From the NCBI GenBank assembly GCA_963854835.1, contig OY978527.1:38569040-38633039 (forward strand): a stretch of DNA of 64,000 nt, given 5' to 3'. The position numbers were made by a program, and so were the translations under genes. Below the pieces are notes generated by a model. The model searched no databases. It was not told the origin of the DNA and worked only from the letters and a program-made list of their open reading frames with translations. Every line of letters starts with the position of its first letter. The first letter of the stretch is position 1. Shown here in pieces: positions 12,406 to 23,379 of this stretch. The stretch is from Megamerina dolium. Lineage: Eukaryota > Arthropoda > Insecta > Diptera > Megamerinidae.

Positions 12406-12834
12406 AGGTGCCTTCTCTCTTACATTTATTACTTAAAGTTATTACACTTTCCCTTGCATTCGTATCATTTATGTATATGTGCTTGTAGAATTACAATTGA
12501 TTGATCTTTGGAGTCAAGTAGTGGATTCAAGTCTTACTGTCTTATGGATAAACGATCATATTTGCATTAATATTTAACTATGGTAATACTTTTAGTTTTT
12601 TTTTAAGAGAAAAATCATATAAATTTTATTGCACACTCGTACAATATTGTCTAGAGATTTTTTCCTGTATTGTTGTTTATAATTTTCATTTTATTATATT
12701 TTTCTACTATATTTATTCACAGCACCACAATCAAGTGTGGTCAGGTATTGGTTAGATGCAGTGCTGTAGTGCTAAAATCAGTGGGAATATTGTGTTAGAG
12801 GTAAAAGTATATATTTGTAGCTTGTAGTATTACT
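12406..12834. other. AT-rich spacer, no gene seen
   Basis: Lies between the mariner 3' end and the LOA-like insertion; no motif recognised. Confidence 0.5.
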
Positions 12835-12837
12835 TAG

Positions 12838-15471
12838 TTGAGGCAAACGTGGAGGGAATTTTTCTCAAATATGCAAGATATGACCGATGTATGTAGATTA
12901 CAGAGGATCATATCAAAGGACCCGGTGTCAAAGTTGGGATTAATTCGTAAAACGAATGGATCCTTTACAGAGACAATCGGAGAGTCACTGAAATACCTGA
13001 TGGAGGTGCATTTTCCAGGAAGCTTTAGATCGGAAGATCCTTGGGAAGCCACCCGCAAGGGTGCAAACAGGAATGAAAGATTGGAAGCTGAAAGGATAGT
13101 CACCAGAGATGGAGTGATAAACGCCATTAAGCGTTTCTCTCCATTCAAAACAGCGGGTACAGATGGGATATTTCCAGCCCTACTTCAGTGGGGAGCAGAA
13201 GCTCTGGTAGACAGGCTTCTGGGAATATTTATTACTTGCCTGGCTACAGGATATATCCCGACTCAATGGAGAGAGACTAAGGTTGTCTTTCTTCCAAAGC
13301 CGGGAAAAATGGACTACTCAGAGGCTAAATCTTTCCGGCCGGTTAGCTTGACCTCCTTTCTGCTTAAATGTATGGAAGGAGTACTGGCGGACTACATGGA
13401 AGGGACAACGCTTCTGACAAAACCACTGAGCAGGTGTCAGCACGCGTACAGAGCTGGCAAATCCACTGAAACGGCCCTGCACGAACTCGTTCGCGTAGCG
13501 GAGAGGGAACTGTCTTGTGGAGGGATATCTATGTCTACTTTTATGGATATAGAAGGTGCCTTCGATAAGATTGGTTTCGATAAGCTAAGGATGGCCCTTG
13601 CTTCTCGTGAAGTCAGCCCAACCATTATAAGGTGGGTGGACAGCATGCTGAGGAAAAGGGCAATAAACTTTCAAAATGGGAGTTACAGACTCAGAGGTAG
13701 GGTAGTCAAAGGGTGTCCACAGGGGGGAGTATTATCGCCCATCCTTTGGAACATCACGGTCGATTCCCTACTTCAGCTTCTGGACTCAAAAGGCATACAC
13801 ACCGTCGGGTATGCAGATGACATAGCGGTAACGGTGAGCGGTAAGTTCCTGGACACTATTTATGATACCATGAAAGGTGCACTCAAAATGGTTGAAGGAT
13901 GGTGCACGGAACAAGGTCTCTCTGTAAATGCTAGTAAGTCGGAAACAGTACTCTTTACTAAAAGGAGGACTGGACTAACAATAGACCCTCTTAGGCTTTT
14001 TGGATCGAACATCAACGTATCCAAGGAAGTAAAGTATCTAGGTGTCATCCTGGATAACAAGCTGACTTGGAATAGTCACGTCGATGACAAGATTCAGAAG
14101 GGCAAGCGGGTATTGCATCAGTGTAAGAGAGTGTTCGGTCTCATGTGGGGAATCACTCCCAAAGCAGCGCACTGGATCTACACAACGATGGTCAGACCCT
14201 TAATAACATATGCTGCTGTGGTCTGGTGGCCTAAGGTCACCCAAAAGACCGCGAAAAGCAAGTTAGATAGGGTACAAAGAATGGCTTGTATTGGGATTAC
14301 CGGAGCTATCCGGACGACCCCAGTAGAAGCATTGGAAGTTTTTCTCGGGCTGCTGCCGTTGGACTTGCATATTATGAAGTCAGCGGCATTAACAGCATTA
14401 CGTCTGAAGACAACCAATAATTGGTATGGATTCGGCACAGAGAGGGGGCACAAGGGCATCCTGTCACTGCTATATAGCAGTGTAAAGGAGTCGCAGATGC
14501 CAATGGAGGGAATGGGTAGGCTGAAGATGACTGAAAAGTCACACAGAACACTCATTGAAGACGGCCTCACACATGATGTATGTGAGGAAAATGACATCAG
14601 TATTTTTACAGATGGTTCATTAATGGATGGCAGAGCGGGTGCTGGAATCTTCTCTAAAGAGTTGGGACTGGCATGCACTCTGAATCTGGGAAGATACGTA
14701 TCGGTATACCAAGCAGAAATGCTAGGTCTAATGCATGCGTTAGACCATCTACTGGATGGAAAGGTGCAAGGTAAGAAAATCTTGCTAGCACTCGATAACC
14801 AGGCGGTGGTCAGGCGGCTGCAACAACCTACGGTATCTTCTAAGTTGGCGCTCGAATGTGTTCAGAAACTTAATGGGTGTGCTCGTAGTAATGCGATTAC
14901 TCTTATGTGGGTGAAGGGACACATTGGTATAGAACAGAATGAAGCTGCAGACTCCTTGGCTAGACAAGGATCTGAAGCTGAATTTTATGGACCGGAACCA
15001 GTAGTTGCTCTCAGCAGCGGGACGGTGAAGGCAAAGGTCGAAGAGTGGATAAAGAAACTTCATCTCACGAGATGGGAGAACTTATCTACTTGTAGACAGG
15101 CAAAGGCTTCGTTGAGGCTATCAAAGGGCAGTGAATCGGGGAGGGCTCTCAGTCTAGGACGAATGACTCTAAGCTGGTTGACTGCATTAATAACTGGGCA
15201 TGGCAATTTCAGGTACCACCTCAGCAAGATGGGTCTTGTTGATGGGGAGGATGCTGATATTTGCAGATTATGCATGGAAGAGGCAGAGACAGCGGCGCAC
15301 ATAGTGTGCCAGTGTCCTGCATTGGCAAGCAGGAGGTTGTCCACACTGGGTCGCCAATTTATTGATGAACTCGAAATGTGGAACATACCCCACAAAGAGA
15401 TGCTTGAAATAACGCGTGATGTTATTATGAGGAAGGAAGTAGAAGAATTCTGCAACCGAACAAATAATTAA
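12838..15471 (+). CDS. ORF2 fragment: reverse transcriptase plus RNase H (LOA/I-like)
   Basis: Open frame of 877 codons. The apparent first codons (TTG AGG CA) are host target DNA, so there is no real start and translation is doubtful. Order of domains: RT with motif A FMDIEGAFDK near residue 235, GCPQGGVLSP near 295 and the catalytic YADD at about 325; RNase H with FTDGS near 589, QAEMLGLMHAL, LALDNQAVV and KGHIGIEQNEAADSLAR; and a C-terminal CRLC...H...C zinc-binding motif near residue 810. The endonuclease domain and ORF1 are lost by 5' truncation. An RT followed by RNase H is typical of LOA, I and some R1 elements; I favour LOA by overall look. The RT and RNase H active sites appear intact. 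Confidence 0.9.
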   Translation: MRQTWREFFSNMQDMTDVCRLQRIISKDPVSKLGLIRKTNGSFTETIGESLKYLMEVHFPGSFRSEDPWEATRKGANRNERLEAERIVTRDGVINAIKRFSPFKTAGTDGIFPALLQWGAEALVDRLLGIFITCLATGYIPTQWRETKVVFLPKPGKMDYSEAKSFRPVSLTSFLLKCMEGVLADYMEGTTLLTKPLSRCQHAYRAGKSTETALHELVRVAERELSCGGISMSTFMDIEGAFDKIGFDKLRMALASREVSPTIIRWVDSMLRKRAINFQNGSYRLRGRVVKGCPQGGVLSPILWNITVDSLLQLLDSKGIHTVGYADDIAVTVSGKFLDTIYDTMKGALKMVEGWCTEQGLSVNASKSETVLFTKRRTGLTIDPLRLFGSNINVSKEVKYLGVILDNKLTWNSHVDDKIQKGKRVLHQCKRVFGLMWGITPKAAHWIYTTMVRPLITYAAVVWWPKVTQKTAKSKLDRVQRMACIGITGAIRTTPVEALEVFLGLLPLDLHIMKSAALTALRLKTTNNWYGFGTERGHKGILSLLYSSVKESQMPMEGMGRLKMTEKSHRTLIEDGLTHDVCEENDISIFTDGSLMDGRAGAGIFSKELGLACTLNLGRYVSVYQAEMLGLMHALDHLLDGKVQGKKILLALDNQAVVRRLQQPTVSSKLALECVQKLNGCARSNAITLMWVKGHIGIEQNEAADSLARQGSEAEFYGPEPVVALSSGTVKAKVEEWIKKLHLTRWENLSTCRQAKASLRLSKGSESGRALSLGRMTLSWLTALITGHGNFRYHLSKMGLVDGEDADICRLCMEEAETAAHIVCQCPALASRRLSTLGRQFIDELEMWNIPHKEMLEITRDVIMRKEVEEFCNRTNN

Positions 15472-15541
15472 CACACGATTTGAGGGACGAAAAGGGACCC
15501 ATATAAGTGGTCTGATTCGGCTAATCCCTAAATTTATAATA
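12846..15541 (+). mobile_element. LOA-like non-LTR retrotransposon, 5'-truncated copy 1
   Basis: A 2.7-kb insertion flanked by an exact 11-bp target-site duplication, TAGTTGAGGCA (12835-12845 and 15542-15552). Homology to copy 2 (49.4-55.1 kb) begins at AACGTGGAGG and ends at CTAATCCCTAAATTTATA, with no long poly-A. 5' truncation plus a duplication is the hallmark of target-primed reverse transcription. Near-identity to copy 2 and an unbroken frame indicate a recent insertion. Confidence 0.95.
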
Positions 15542-15552
15542 TAGTTGAGGCA

Positions 15553-16234
15553 TTGGGAATGCAATTATCATTAATGTTGCATGTTGAAATGCATTTAAAT
15601 GTGGTGTTAGTGGTTGTTGGTTTCAATAACAATCTAATTTCTTAGCATATAGTATATAAAAGGAAAAACTGAATATTGTGAGTAGATCAAGCAATAGAGA
15701 AAGAAAAATATGTTCTCCAGTTATCCATTACTTGGTCTTTCCGCTTTTACTTTCCATATTAAGTAAAGTATTAAGTATTTACATTGATGAACTATAAGAT
15801 GATTTGAATTGAATATAGCGTCAAAATGCAGTAAAAAGAGTGTAACGTGCCAACAAAACAATATTTTTTTTTATAAAATTAAGTAAATTGTGACATAAGC
15901 AAGTGCCATAGGTATTAATATCACATGTATACCATATATGTTCATTAAGTAATAGAGCTAAAAATGAAAGAATCTCAAAAGACTAATACTTATGTAAATG
16001 CCTATTGAAATATATACATCCATATATAGCAATATTGTGAGAATCATCATCATCATCATCATCATCATCATACAATAGTAAAAATTCCTATATACACAGC
16101 ATGATTTTTATTCAAATTCAGATTCTAATTTAATAACGTAAAGAAAGATATCCAAAAAAATATCGTGAACTTTAGAAGACAGTAAACTCGATAGACAGAA
16201 ACCGAGACTCAATTAGCACATAGAAAAGCGCCAT
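15553..16234. other. AT-rich spacer with (ATC)n microsatellite
   Basis: About ten ATC repeats at 16043-16073; otherwise nothing recognisable. Confidence 0.6.
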
Positions 16235-16239
16235 TTTGC

Positions 16240-17085
16240 TACACCACTTCTGGAACTACTGAAGTGAGGTCTATTTGAACCATCTTGATCCGTTAATAAA
16301 CCTGCTAATGTCGTCTATTTTGTTTCCAGCAATTTCATTTAAGCTATCCATTACGAATTTCCCTAGAGTCCTATGTCATAGAGCGCCCAGACTTGGGCTT
16401 AGGATCCCTCTTGTTTGCAGTTTCGGCCTCTGTCGTTGTAGGGCCATTCTATTTTCTCTGCATGGTCCCCTATCGGCCAGTGACCGGTAAAAATGGAAGT
16501 GATTCTGGTTCTTGACTTATCGTATTTAGACCAAATTGCTTTTGCTATTTTACAGGCGCCAGTTCTTGACCACTTGGTGTCTGCTTGCTTTCGAGACTGT
16601 AGGTAGAGCTCTCTTTTGGTGACGCTAAGGGGGCTTCCAACAGTTACCGACTCGGATTCGGTGTTACTTACCTCACCTTTTTGCCAGTTCGTCCGCTTTC
16701 TTGTTTCCATCTATGTTACTGTGACCAGGTACCCAGACGAGAGTGATGTCCATTTTGCGGTGCTAGTGTGTTGAGCTCTTCCTTACATTGTCTTATGATT
16801 ACTGAGTTCATTATCGGTGATATCAATGCTAGAAGTGCCGCTTGGCTATCTGACAAAATACATGTTTTCGATGATGTATGTATCTGATTGTTTAGTATCT
16901 TGCAAGCCACTTTTATCGCGAGAGCTATGGCCTGAAATATACTATCTGTATTCTCCAGACGGAATAACTTTCCTTGAGATTTTTGGAGTACACGCCAGTA
17001 CCAAGACCGCCATCCATCTGTGATCCATCAGTGTAGATCTTGGTGGCATTCTCCTCGACCGCCAGGCCCGATCTTCAGTCCTTCC
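16240..17085 (-). pseudogene. LINE RNase H and C-terminal relic
   Basis: On the minus strand from about 17060: KIYTDGSQMDGGLGTGVYSKNLKE (first RNase H acidic motif), then after a shift MACKILNNQ..., CILSDSQAALLAL (third motif) and, in another frame, LVWVPGHSNIDGNKKADELAKR, the C-terminal histidine motif of RNase H near 16690-16750. Further C-terminal sequence with stops runs to about 16240. No RT is left. It is a degraded I/R1-like LINE 3' portion, related to the fragment at 40330-41053 (shared GVYSK and GHSNIDGN motifs). Confidence 0.75.
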
Positions 17086-17089
17086 GCGT

Positions 17090-18929
17090 ATTGGTACATA
17101 ATATACTGTGATAGATCACTTAGAATTCAAGAAATGATTTCAAGCATGATTATGGAATTTCAAAGTTATTTTAATCGATTTTCTAAATTGAATTTCAACA
17201 TTTTGTTATACGAGTATATTGCTCCAAAATAAACAATATTTTGCTTTAGTGCAAATACTTAGAATAGGTCAACTATAAAATGTTACTTTTTCTTATTTTT
17301 TAATGAAAAAATCCAGGCTGATTCTTAAAGTAGCATATTAGTCGTATGAACAAAAAAAAAAAAATTAAAATTAAGATATAATTTAAGAAATTATACCAAA
17401 GCCCTTGATCTTCAATGCACGTATTTAGTGCATATGTATGTACATAGTTAGCTTTTTATGTGTCAAAATATTAGTTGAAATCGAAATATGCTAGAAATAT
17501 GAATGCGACTACAAAATTTCGTTTTTTTGTTGTTATTTATTGTAATTGTACTTCATTTCAATGAGTAGCCAATTGAAGCAAATACGAATTGTGCCACATA
17601 TGCTTGTATCTGTTCAACAATATATACAAGAATATATTTGGAGCACAGATTAAACAATTTTTTTGGCATTTACCCTAATTTTTTTTCCATCAAATATTTC
17701 TTGGTTTTTTCTTCTCATCTTTTCGTTTCATTCTTTGTTCACAGTTTTCCTTATTTTCATTCATCCGCTAGTGCTACTGTGATATTAAATGGTGCATTAT
17801 CGCATCAATTTATTTATTCCTTACAGTCACTGTCCACAACTGCTGATTGCAAGAAGTTAAATTATGCTTTATCAGCTGTAATGCCACCAAAATATTGGAT
17901 ATGAAATTACGAGAGGATGATGCAATATGTTGACAAAGGAAATTGAATGGGTGTAATTTAGTATTGTCACTTGGACACAACTGTATAATCATTTGGCCCT
18001 GTCATATCACAATGTGCGATGTGCAATATTAGCCCATAATTCCATAGCAATATTAGGATACTTTCTCAGTTGAACCAAATAAACTGTTTTCTTTGAATAG
18101 TGGAAAACCTAGGCGCAGTATAATGCAACTTTTTGGTAGAATATAATTTAAGGCTATCAATTTGTTATATCATTTCTATATTTTTGGGGAAAAAAATGTT
18201 ATTTCTATCATTTTGATTGTTATTATGCAATCAAAATGGAATATAAATTAATGAATTAAATTATAGAAATTATTCCTTGCTTCAAAGCTTTGTATGTGTA
18301 AAGTGAATACGCTCTATAGTTTCTAAAAAATAAATACGATTTTTTTTTTATTTCTCACTAGAACGTGACCATTATTTGTTTGACTGGTGACAGGTTTCAA
18401 ACTAATTAAATACTTTGAAAACACTCCTCCATACCCACATACCTATCTGAATGTGAATAGACGTTTGTTTTTGTTCCACCTAATTCACTACACAACTTAT
18501 TTCATACTTCCTGTATATACTTCTGAATATGCTCGGTGTGTACTTCACATACGAAAGTGTGATGAATCACTGATACCACTAATGCTTCATACTATGCACT
18601 TATTACGTTAAAGCCCAGGTTATTCATAATTATTATCATCACCGACAGTATCAGCATGTGGTATTTTCCATACTTTTTATTTTGGGAAGAACTTTTATAT
18701 GTATGTGTAGTATCCTGTCGCTTGATGATGGTGGTCCTATGTGACAGTTTGGAGTAGAGATTAACAACAACAGCAATAATTTGAAATGATTGTATATAAT
18801 TGGTAATTAAATTTTAGTGCTGAAAAGTACTTACCATCACGTAGGAGTATATGTAGAATTTATGAGCATTAATTTAAATATTTGATGTACTATTCAGTTG
18901 GAAATTTTCATAAAACTTGTGCAATAATA
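17090..18929. other. AT-rich stretch, no gene seen
   Basis: Homopolymer runs (17353, 18341) and chance open frames only; no repeat shared with the rest of the window was recognised. Confidence 0.5.
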
Positions 18930-18933
18930 TTAA

Positions 18934-19633
18934 GGGGGAAGACCACCTTGAGCTGTCGGAAAATAAAGTATTTTCGGAATTTTTTTTCAGCATTAAAACA
19001 ACTTGCAATGATAAAATGTTTTATATGATTTTATTAGTTATCATTTTTACAATAAATGTCAATTTTTTTTGCTTGGATCTCGGGCTCTCACTCCAGCCCG
19101 GTTTTCCCCATCGGTTGGACATCTGGACCCTTGGCAAGTGAATCTGGAACAAAAGTTAGATAGGCAGGTTATTCTCCATATAATTTCGCACTGAAATACT
19201 GAAGCCGTTTTTTGAAAAGTTAATTTTTACGAAAATGGTGGCTATTTATAAAAAATTGTTAATTTTTTACCTGTCAAATTTGCCTCAAAATCGTGCTTTA
19301 AAAATCCAAATTATAAAATATCAAAAATCCCATCCAGTATTTCGATGCAGAATTAAATTCTCGATAATCGGTTTCATCAAAATCGGTTGAAAACTGCAAG
19401 CGTGATATGTCCCACCAGTTTACAAAATGTCGTTTCGAGATAAACGCGTTTGAAGTTTTAGAAACTCGCTCAGTGCCTCGGGAAATTTTTTAAAAAATCG
19501 TCTCGTTACCTCGTTTAAATGTTTCTGGCGGTCTATAGATGCATACTACATTAAAATACACACCTCATAGAACATTTCAAGCAAAAAAAAAAAAAAATTC
19601 GATTTTTTCAAACCGTCAAAGTGGTCTTCCCCC
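18934..19633. mobile_element. MITE with 13-bp inverted ends at TTAA
   Basis: About 700 bp bounded by GGGGGAAGACCAC at 18934 and its exact complement ending at 19633, flanked on both sides by TTAA (18930-18933, 19634-19637). No transposase is encoded. TTAA duplications are characteristic of piggyBac-type elements, so this is probably a piggyBac-like MITE, although the G-rich end is not the textbook CCC start. It includes a GC-richer patch at 19078-19150. Confidence 0.75.
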
Positions 19634-19637
19634 TTAA

Positions 19638-20276
19638 GAGAAAAAAAAATTTATTGAGTGTAAGTTATTAAAATTGAATTTCTACCTATGTACCTATTTA
19701 TAAATCAATCAAAAAGCAGATACATTGTATTCCATTGTACATCTTTTTTTGTTTTATGCTATATGCCTTAGTACATTAGTTCATACATTTTCCCCATACC
19801 AATACTTGCGAAACAATAGAAGCTATATTATAAGGATTGATATGAATTTCTCATGTATACATTCTGATAGCATCGAGAGAACAACATGGATAATCAATAA
19901 AAGAAAGTTAGAAAATCATATTACAGTAGAAATAATTAAATCTGAAATTAATAGCTGGTCTGACTACTCTACTCTGTGCGTTCGTATGAAACCTTTTATA
20001 CGAACATAGACACAATGAGATAATGACTCGTTAAGCAACTACCAAACTTGTATATGAAGAAATTGAGTATATACAATATATTCAATCGTATAAACTGCAT
20101 CGTCTGAACTGAATACCCAAATACCATTTAGTCCATGGGCATCTAATTCAAATACTCCAAATAGATTATTTACTAACGAAATGAGTTTCATATAAATTAC
20201 TATTTCTTTATACTAAAAATATAATTAAGAAATTAAATAACTTCAAAATTATCCACGTAATATGCCAACATTATGT
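19638..20276. other. AT-rich spacer, no gene seen
   Basis: A 94-codon open frame at 19725-20009 starts with TTG and has no family resemblance; it is not called. Confidence 0.5.
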
Positions 20277-20700
20277 TTGAATTGAATTGAATTGAAGAGG
20301 TGGGCAGGATTAGAAAAAGGGCATTCAGTAAAATAACCATTGTATACAAACTCAGAAATGGAAAAGAAAATAGAAAGTCAGGAAAGAGAAAGAGAATAAT
20401 AAAAAGAAGCGATAGAGTACAGAAAATTACTCTCCCTCAAACTATCTAGTACTCTTAATGAATCTAAGAAGATCAGGTAGAGGGAGAGACTGAACTGTGT
20501 CCAGGCTCAAAGCATCTCTTCCCAACAATTTCAACATTGTTCGTGCAAAGGCTGGATAGTGACAGAGGAAAAGCTCCCTTGTGTTCACATCCACTAAACA
20601 AGACGTCGGATAGGTGATGACTTCTATAGTGGCCATATGATGTCCACAGGTGTTGTGCCCTGTGATGACCCCCTTTCTTCCTTTGAATTGTAGGAGAAAG
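20277..20700 (-). pseudogene. LINE C-terminal tail with pentanucleotide 3' end
   Basis: The minus strand encodes FKGRKGVITGHNTCGHHM then LFLCHYPAFARTMLKLLGRD...LPLPDLLRFIKSTR and a stop at about 20442. This is the post-RNase H zinc/tail region seen at the end of jockey/I-like ORF2 proteins, with the CX2C part degraded. The 3' untranslated sequence ends in a short (TTCAA)n array at 20277-20297, the kind of repeat tail used by several LINE clades instead of poly-A. A possible second LINE 3' end in the opposite orientation lies at about 20880-20960; its 'ggtatca.aa.gggcc' phrase matches 40980-41000. Confidence 0.65.
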
Positions 20701-20959
20701 TTCTCCCGTCTACTGTTAGGTTAATTAACAAAGCCTTTGGAAGCCCGGCATATCTCCAAGGTGGACCATCGTGTCTTGTAGATCATGCGAACAGAGTCTT
20801 TGATCCACGAAGAGCTCACGCCAAATATGGGTTCGGGACTCTTCTAAAAATGTTCAAAGTCAACACGTACAACAGTAACAGGAAAAGAAGCTCGATGGTA
20901 TCAGAACGGGCCATTCTGGTCTAATTGTGTCGTCTCACAGAGAGGGTCTTTCAGAGACG

Positions 20960-22252
20960 GTGGCCGTAATAACCAGCGAAATTTCTTGATCATAAAAAAA
21001 ATCGTGCACGAATTTCCGTCATCACCGCCTCATCACATTAATACATTTTTTTACTTAGATGTTATCATTTTAAATCATTTGTTTATATCATCGAAAATTC
21101 ATTACACATTTGTATAAAACCAATAAATTTAGATTTAAGTAAGCTAATATATACGAGTTATTCTAAAACGTGCACAAGGAAATAAGAGTACATAGATGAA
21201 AGTACAAGCACTTTGACACAACAGATTTTGTGTATTTTAAATTGCATTAAGTTGCATCAGTAACAATAACAACAACAATAAACACATATTCAAGTGAGTA
21301 CACTTTTCACAGTCGTTTGCAATATACACCAATACATATGTAGTTCTTTACAATCAATTCTTGTATATCAATATATTCTTTCAATCGCTTTTTTCGAAGT
21401 TTGAAGCATACTAAAAGTGCTGTAGAAGTAGGCAAATTTACATATATTTATATATTTATACGTATTAGGATGGGCCAAAAAAAATAAAAAATTATATTGC
21501 GAAGAATTTTAAGTGAAATTTCCCAAAATACAAAATACAAATAAAATCTATTGTGATCCTTTGACAAAAAGTATGGTATTGCTGCCAAAAATATTTATTA
21601 TATTTTAACGGGCTATGGAATAACAGCGTGATTGAAAAGCATTGAAATTTAGTATATGCCAAAATGTTGAAGAAGTTAATGGTATACTGCGCATATTTTT
21701 AGTGGCAATCACACTTAAAAAATAAAAATATACAAATTTTATGGACAGAATTGCTTATGTGTCAAAATCGAATGGGTCAAAATTGTTTATATACTTTTTA
21801 TGGCATATTTCAAACTACTTGGTCTGCCCTTATATATAACCTTTTGTTTCTTTGTCTTGTCCTGTCCACATTCTTTATCGTTTACAAGCTCTGTAGATAC
21901 ATATGTAAGTGGGTGGGTTAGGATAATACAACGGCTGATTGGGGACACTAGTGTTGGAGTTTATGGGAGAGTAGAGTGCATAAGTCTCCTATTTTAAATC
22001 CTCTGTGGTGTGACATTATTTTGTATTGCAATGTAAATTGCGGCCTGATGATATCACATAGAATATTTTCACAACATGCTACTAAATAAGTGTACTGGAT
22101 GCTTAAACTTTGATCTTTCATTTTGTTTTGATTGTTTTAAACCTCAACAAGGTGGAGGTTTGTGATTGATTGTTGCTGAATATTTTTTTTTTTGTTTATA
22201 TACATACATATATTTCGTTATTCATATAATGTGGTAATATACATGACTATAG
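20960..22252. other. AT-rich stretch, no gene seen
   Basis: No coding motif recognised; contains poly-A runs near 21478 and an AACAACAACAATAA tract near 21268. Confidence 0.5.
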
Positions 22253-23379
22253 CTGAATAGCGGTCCCAGAACAACCCGACCTAACAAAGAAAACACAAAG
22301 AACATTTTTCTTTATTTCTCAACATAATTTCCTTTTAGCTATTCTATAGCTTCGATACTCTGTTTATAGTCTGAACTGTCTAGCTCATTAAAATAGTCAG
22401 ACTCCACCGCAGACTCCACCTCTTCATTGTTTGCAAATCTTCTACCACCAAGCCATTTTTTTCAAATTTGGAAATAGAAAATAATCCAAAGGAGCTAAAT
22501 CTGGCGAATAAGGTGCCTGCTGAAGCAATTCGAGCTTTAATTAATTGATTTTGGCCATCGCAATAGCGGATGTGTGAACTGGTGCATTGTCTTGGTGAAA
22601 CAACACTTTCTTTTTCGCCAAATGCAGCCTTTTTGCTTTAATTTCATCACTTAAACACTGCAACAAATTACATTAATACTCGCCGTTGATTGTCTTTCCT
22701 TTTTGAAGATAATCAATAAAAATTATCCCACGTACATCCCGAAAAAATAGACGCCATAACCTTGCCTGCAGACGGAACTGTCTTCGCCTTCTTCGAACAT
22801 GATTCTCCCCTTTCAGTCCACTGTTTTGACTACTCCTTTGTCTCAGGTATGAAGTGGTGGACCCATGTCTCATCTTTGGTTACGAATCGATTCAAAAAAT
22901 CAGCTTTATTACTGTGAAACATCGTTAAATACTCTATAGAAGCATCTTCACAATGTTGCTTTTGTTCTATCGTGAGCAAAGGTGGCACCCATCTTGCACA
23001 CTGCTTTGTCATCTCCAAATTTTCGGTCAATATATAATGTATTTCATCACTTTTTGAAGTGCCTGTAATTGCACCTATCTCACGCACCTTCATCCGGTGA
23101 GCATCCAATACCATTTTGTGGATTTTCTTAACCGTTTCTGGCGTGGCCACCTCAATTGGTCCACCACTATGGTGTTTATCTTGGCAGCTCGTACGACCTC
23201 GTTTAAACTCTGCCACCCAATATTTTATGGTCGTAAACGAAGGAGCAGACTCCCCGTCGTGGCGCCTTAAAACTTAAAACAAATGTTTTATAAGGTTGCC
23301 ACTTTTCACTAAGGTAATTTTTTTTCAAACAACTCCCGCCATCTATATGTCAGGCTGGGTAGTTCTGGGACTGCCCTCG
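22253..23379 (-). mobile_element. Irritans-like mariner, decayed
   Basis: Ends are imperfect inverted repeats sharing the core GTCCCAGAAC-ACCC (22263-22278 and the complement at 23355-23375), with a TA at 23380-23381. The interior is a mariner transposase on the minus strand. The left boundary is uncertain by a few bases because that end has diverged. Confidence 0.8.
22320..23260 (-). pseudogene. Irritans-like mariner transposase
   Basis: The longest piece (23216-22830) reads MAEFKRGRTSCQDKHHSGGP, the HTH/linker region with ETVKKIHKMVLDAHRMKVREI, CARWVPPLLTIEQKQ, then the first catalytic block FVTKDETWVHHFIPETKE with its aspartate intact. Reading on in shifted frames gives KTVPSAGKVMASIF, LQKGKTI and a closing NYVEK near 22325. 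The second and third catalytic motifs (HQDNAP, SPDLAPSD) are only partly recognisable. Several stops and shifts show it is inactive. It is related to the transposase at 30384-31395 (shared DETWVHH-type block and AGKVMA). Confidence 0.82.

Noticed and set aside
14178..14678. 166-codon minus-strand frame within the RT/RNase H region
   Set aside because: Antisense shadow; the plus strand carries clear RT/RNase H motifs.
16043..16073. (ATC)n run considered as a CRISPR-like or protein repeat
   Set aside because: Simple trinucleotide microsatellite without spacers or a supporting reading frame.
17638..17904. 88-codon hydrophobic open frame
   Set aside because: T-rich translation gives Phe/Ser/Leu runs by composition alone.
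19725..20009. 94-codon frame with a hydrophobic N-terminus resembling a signal peptide
   Set aside because: Begins with TTG, no ATG before residue 40, so no secreted protein can be supported.
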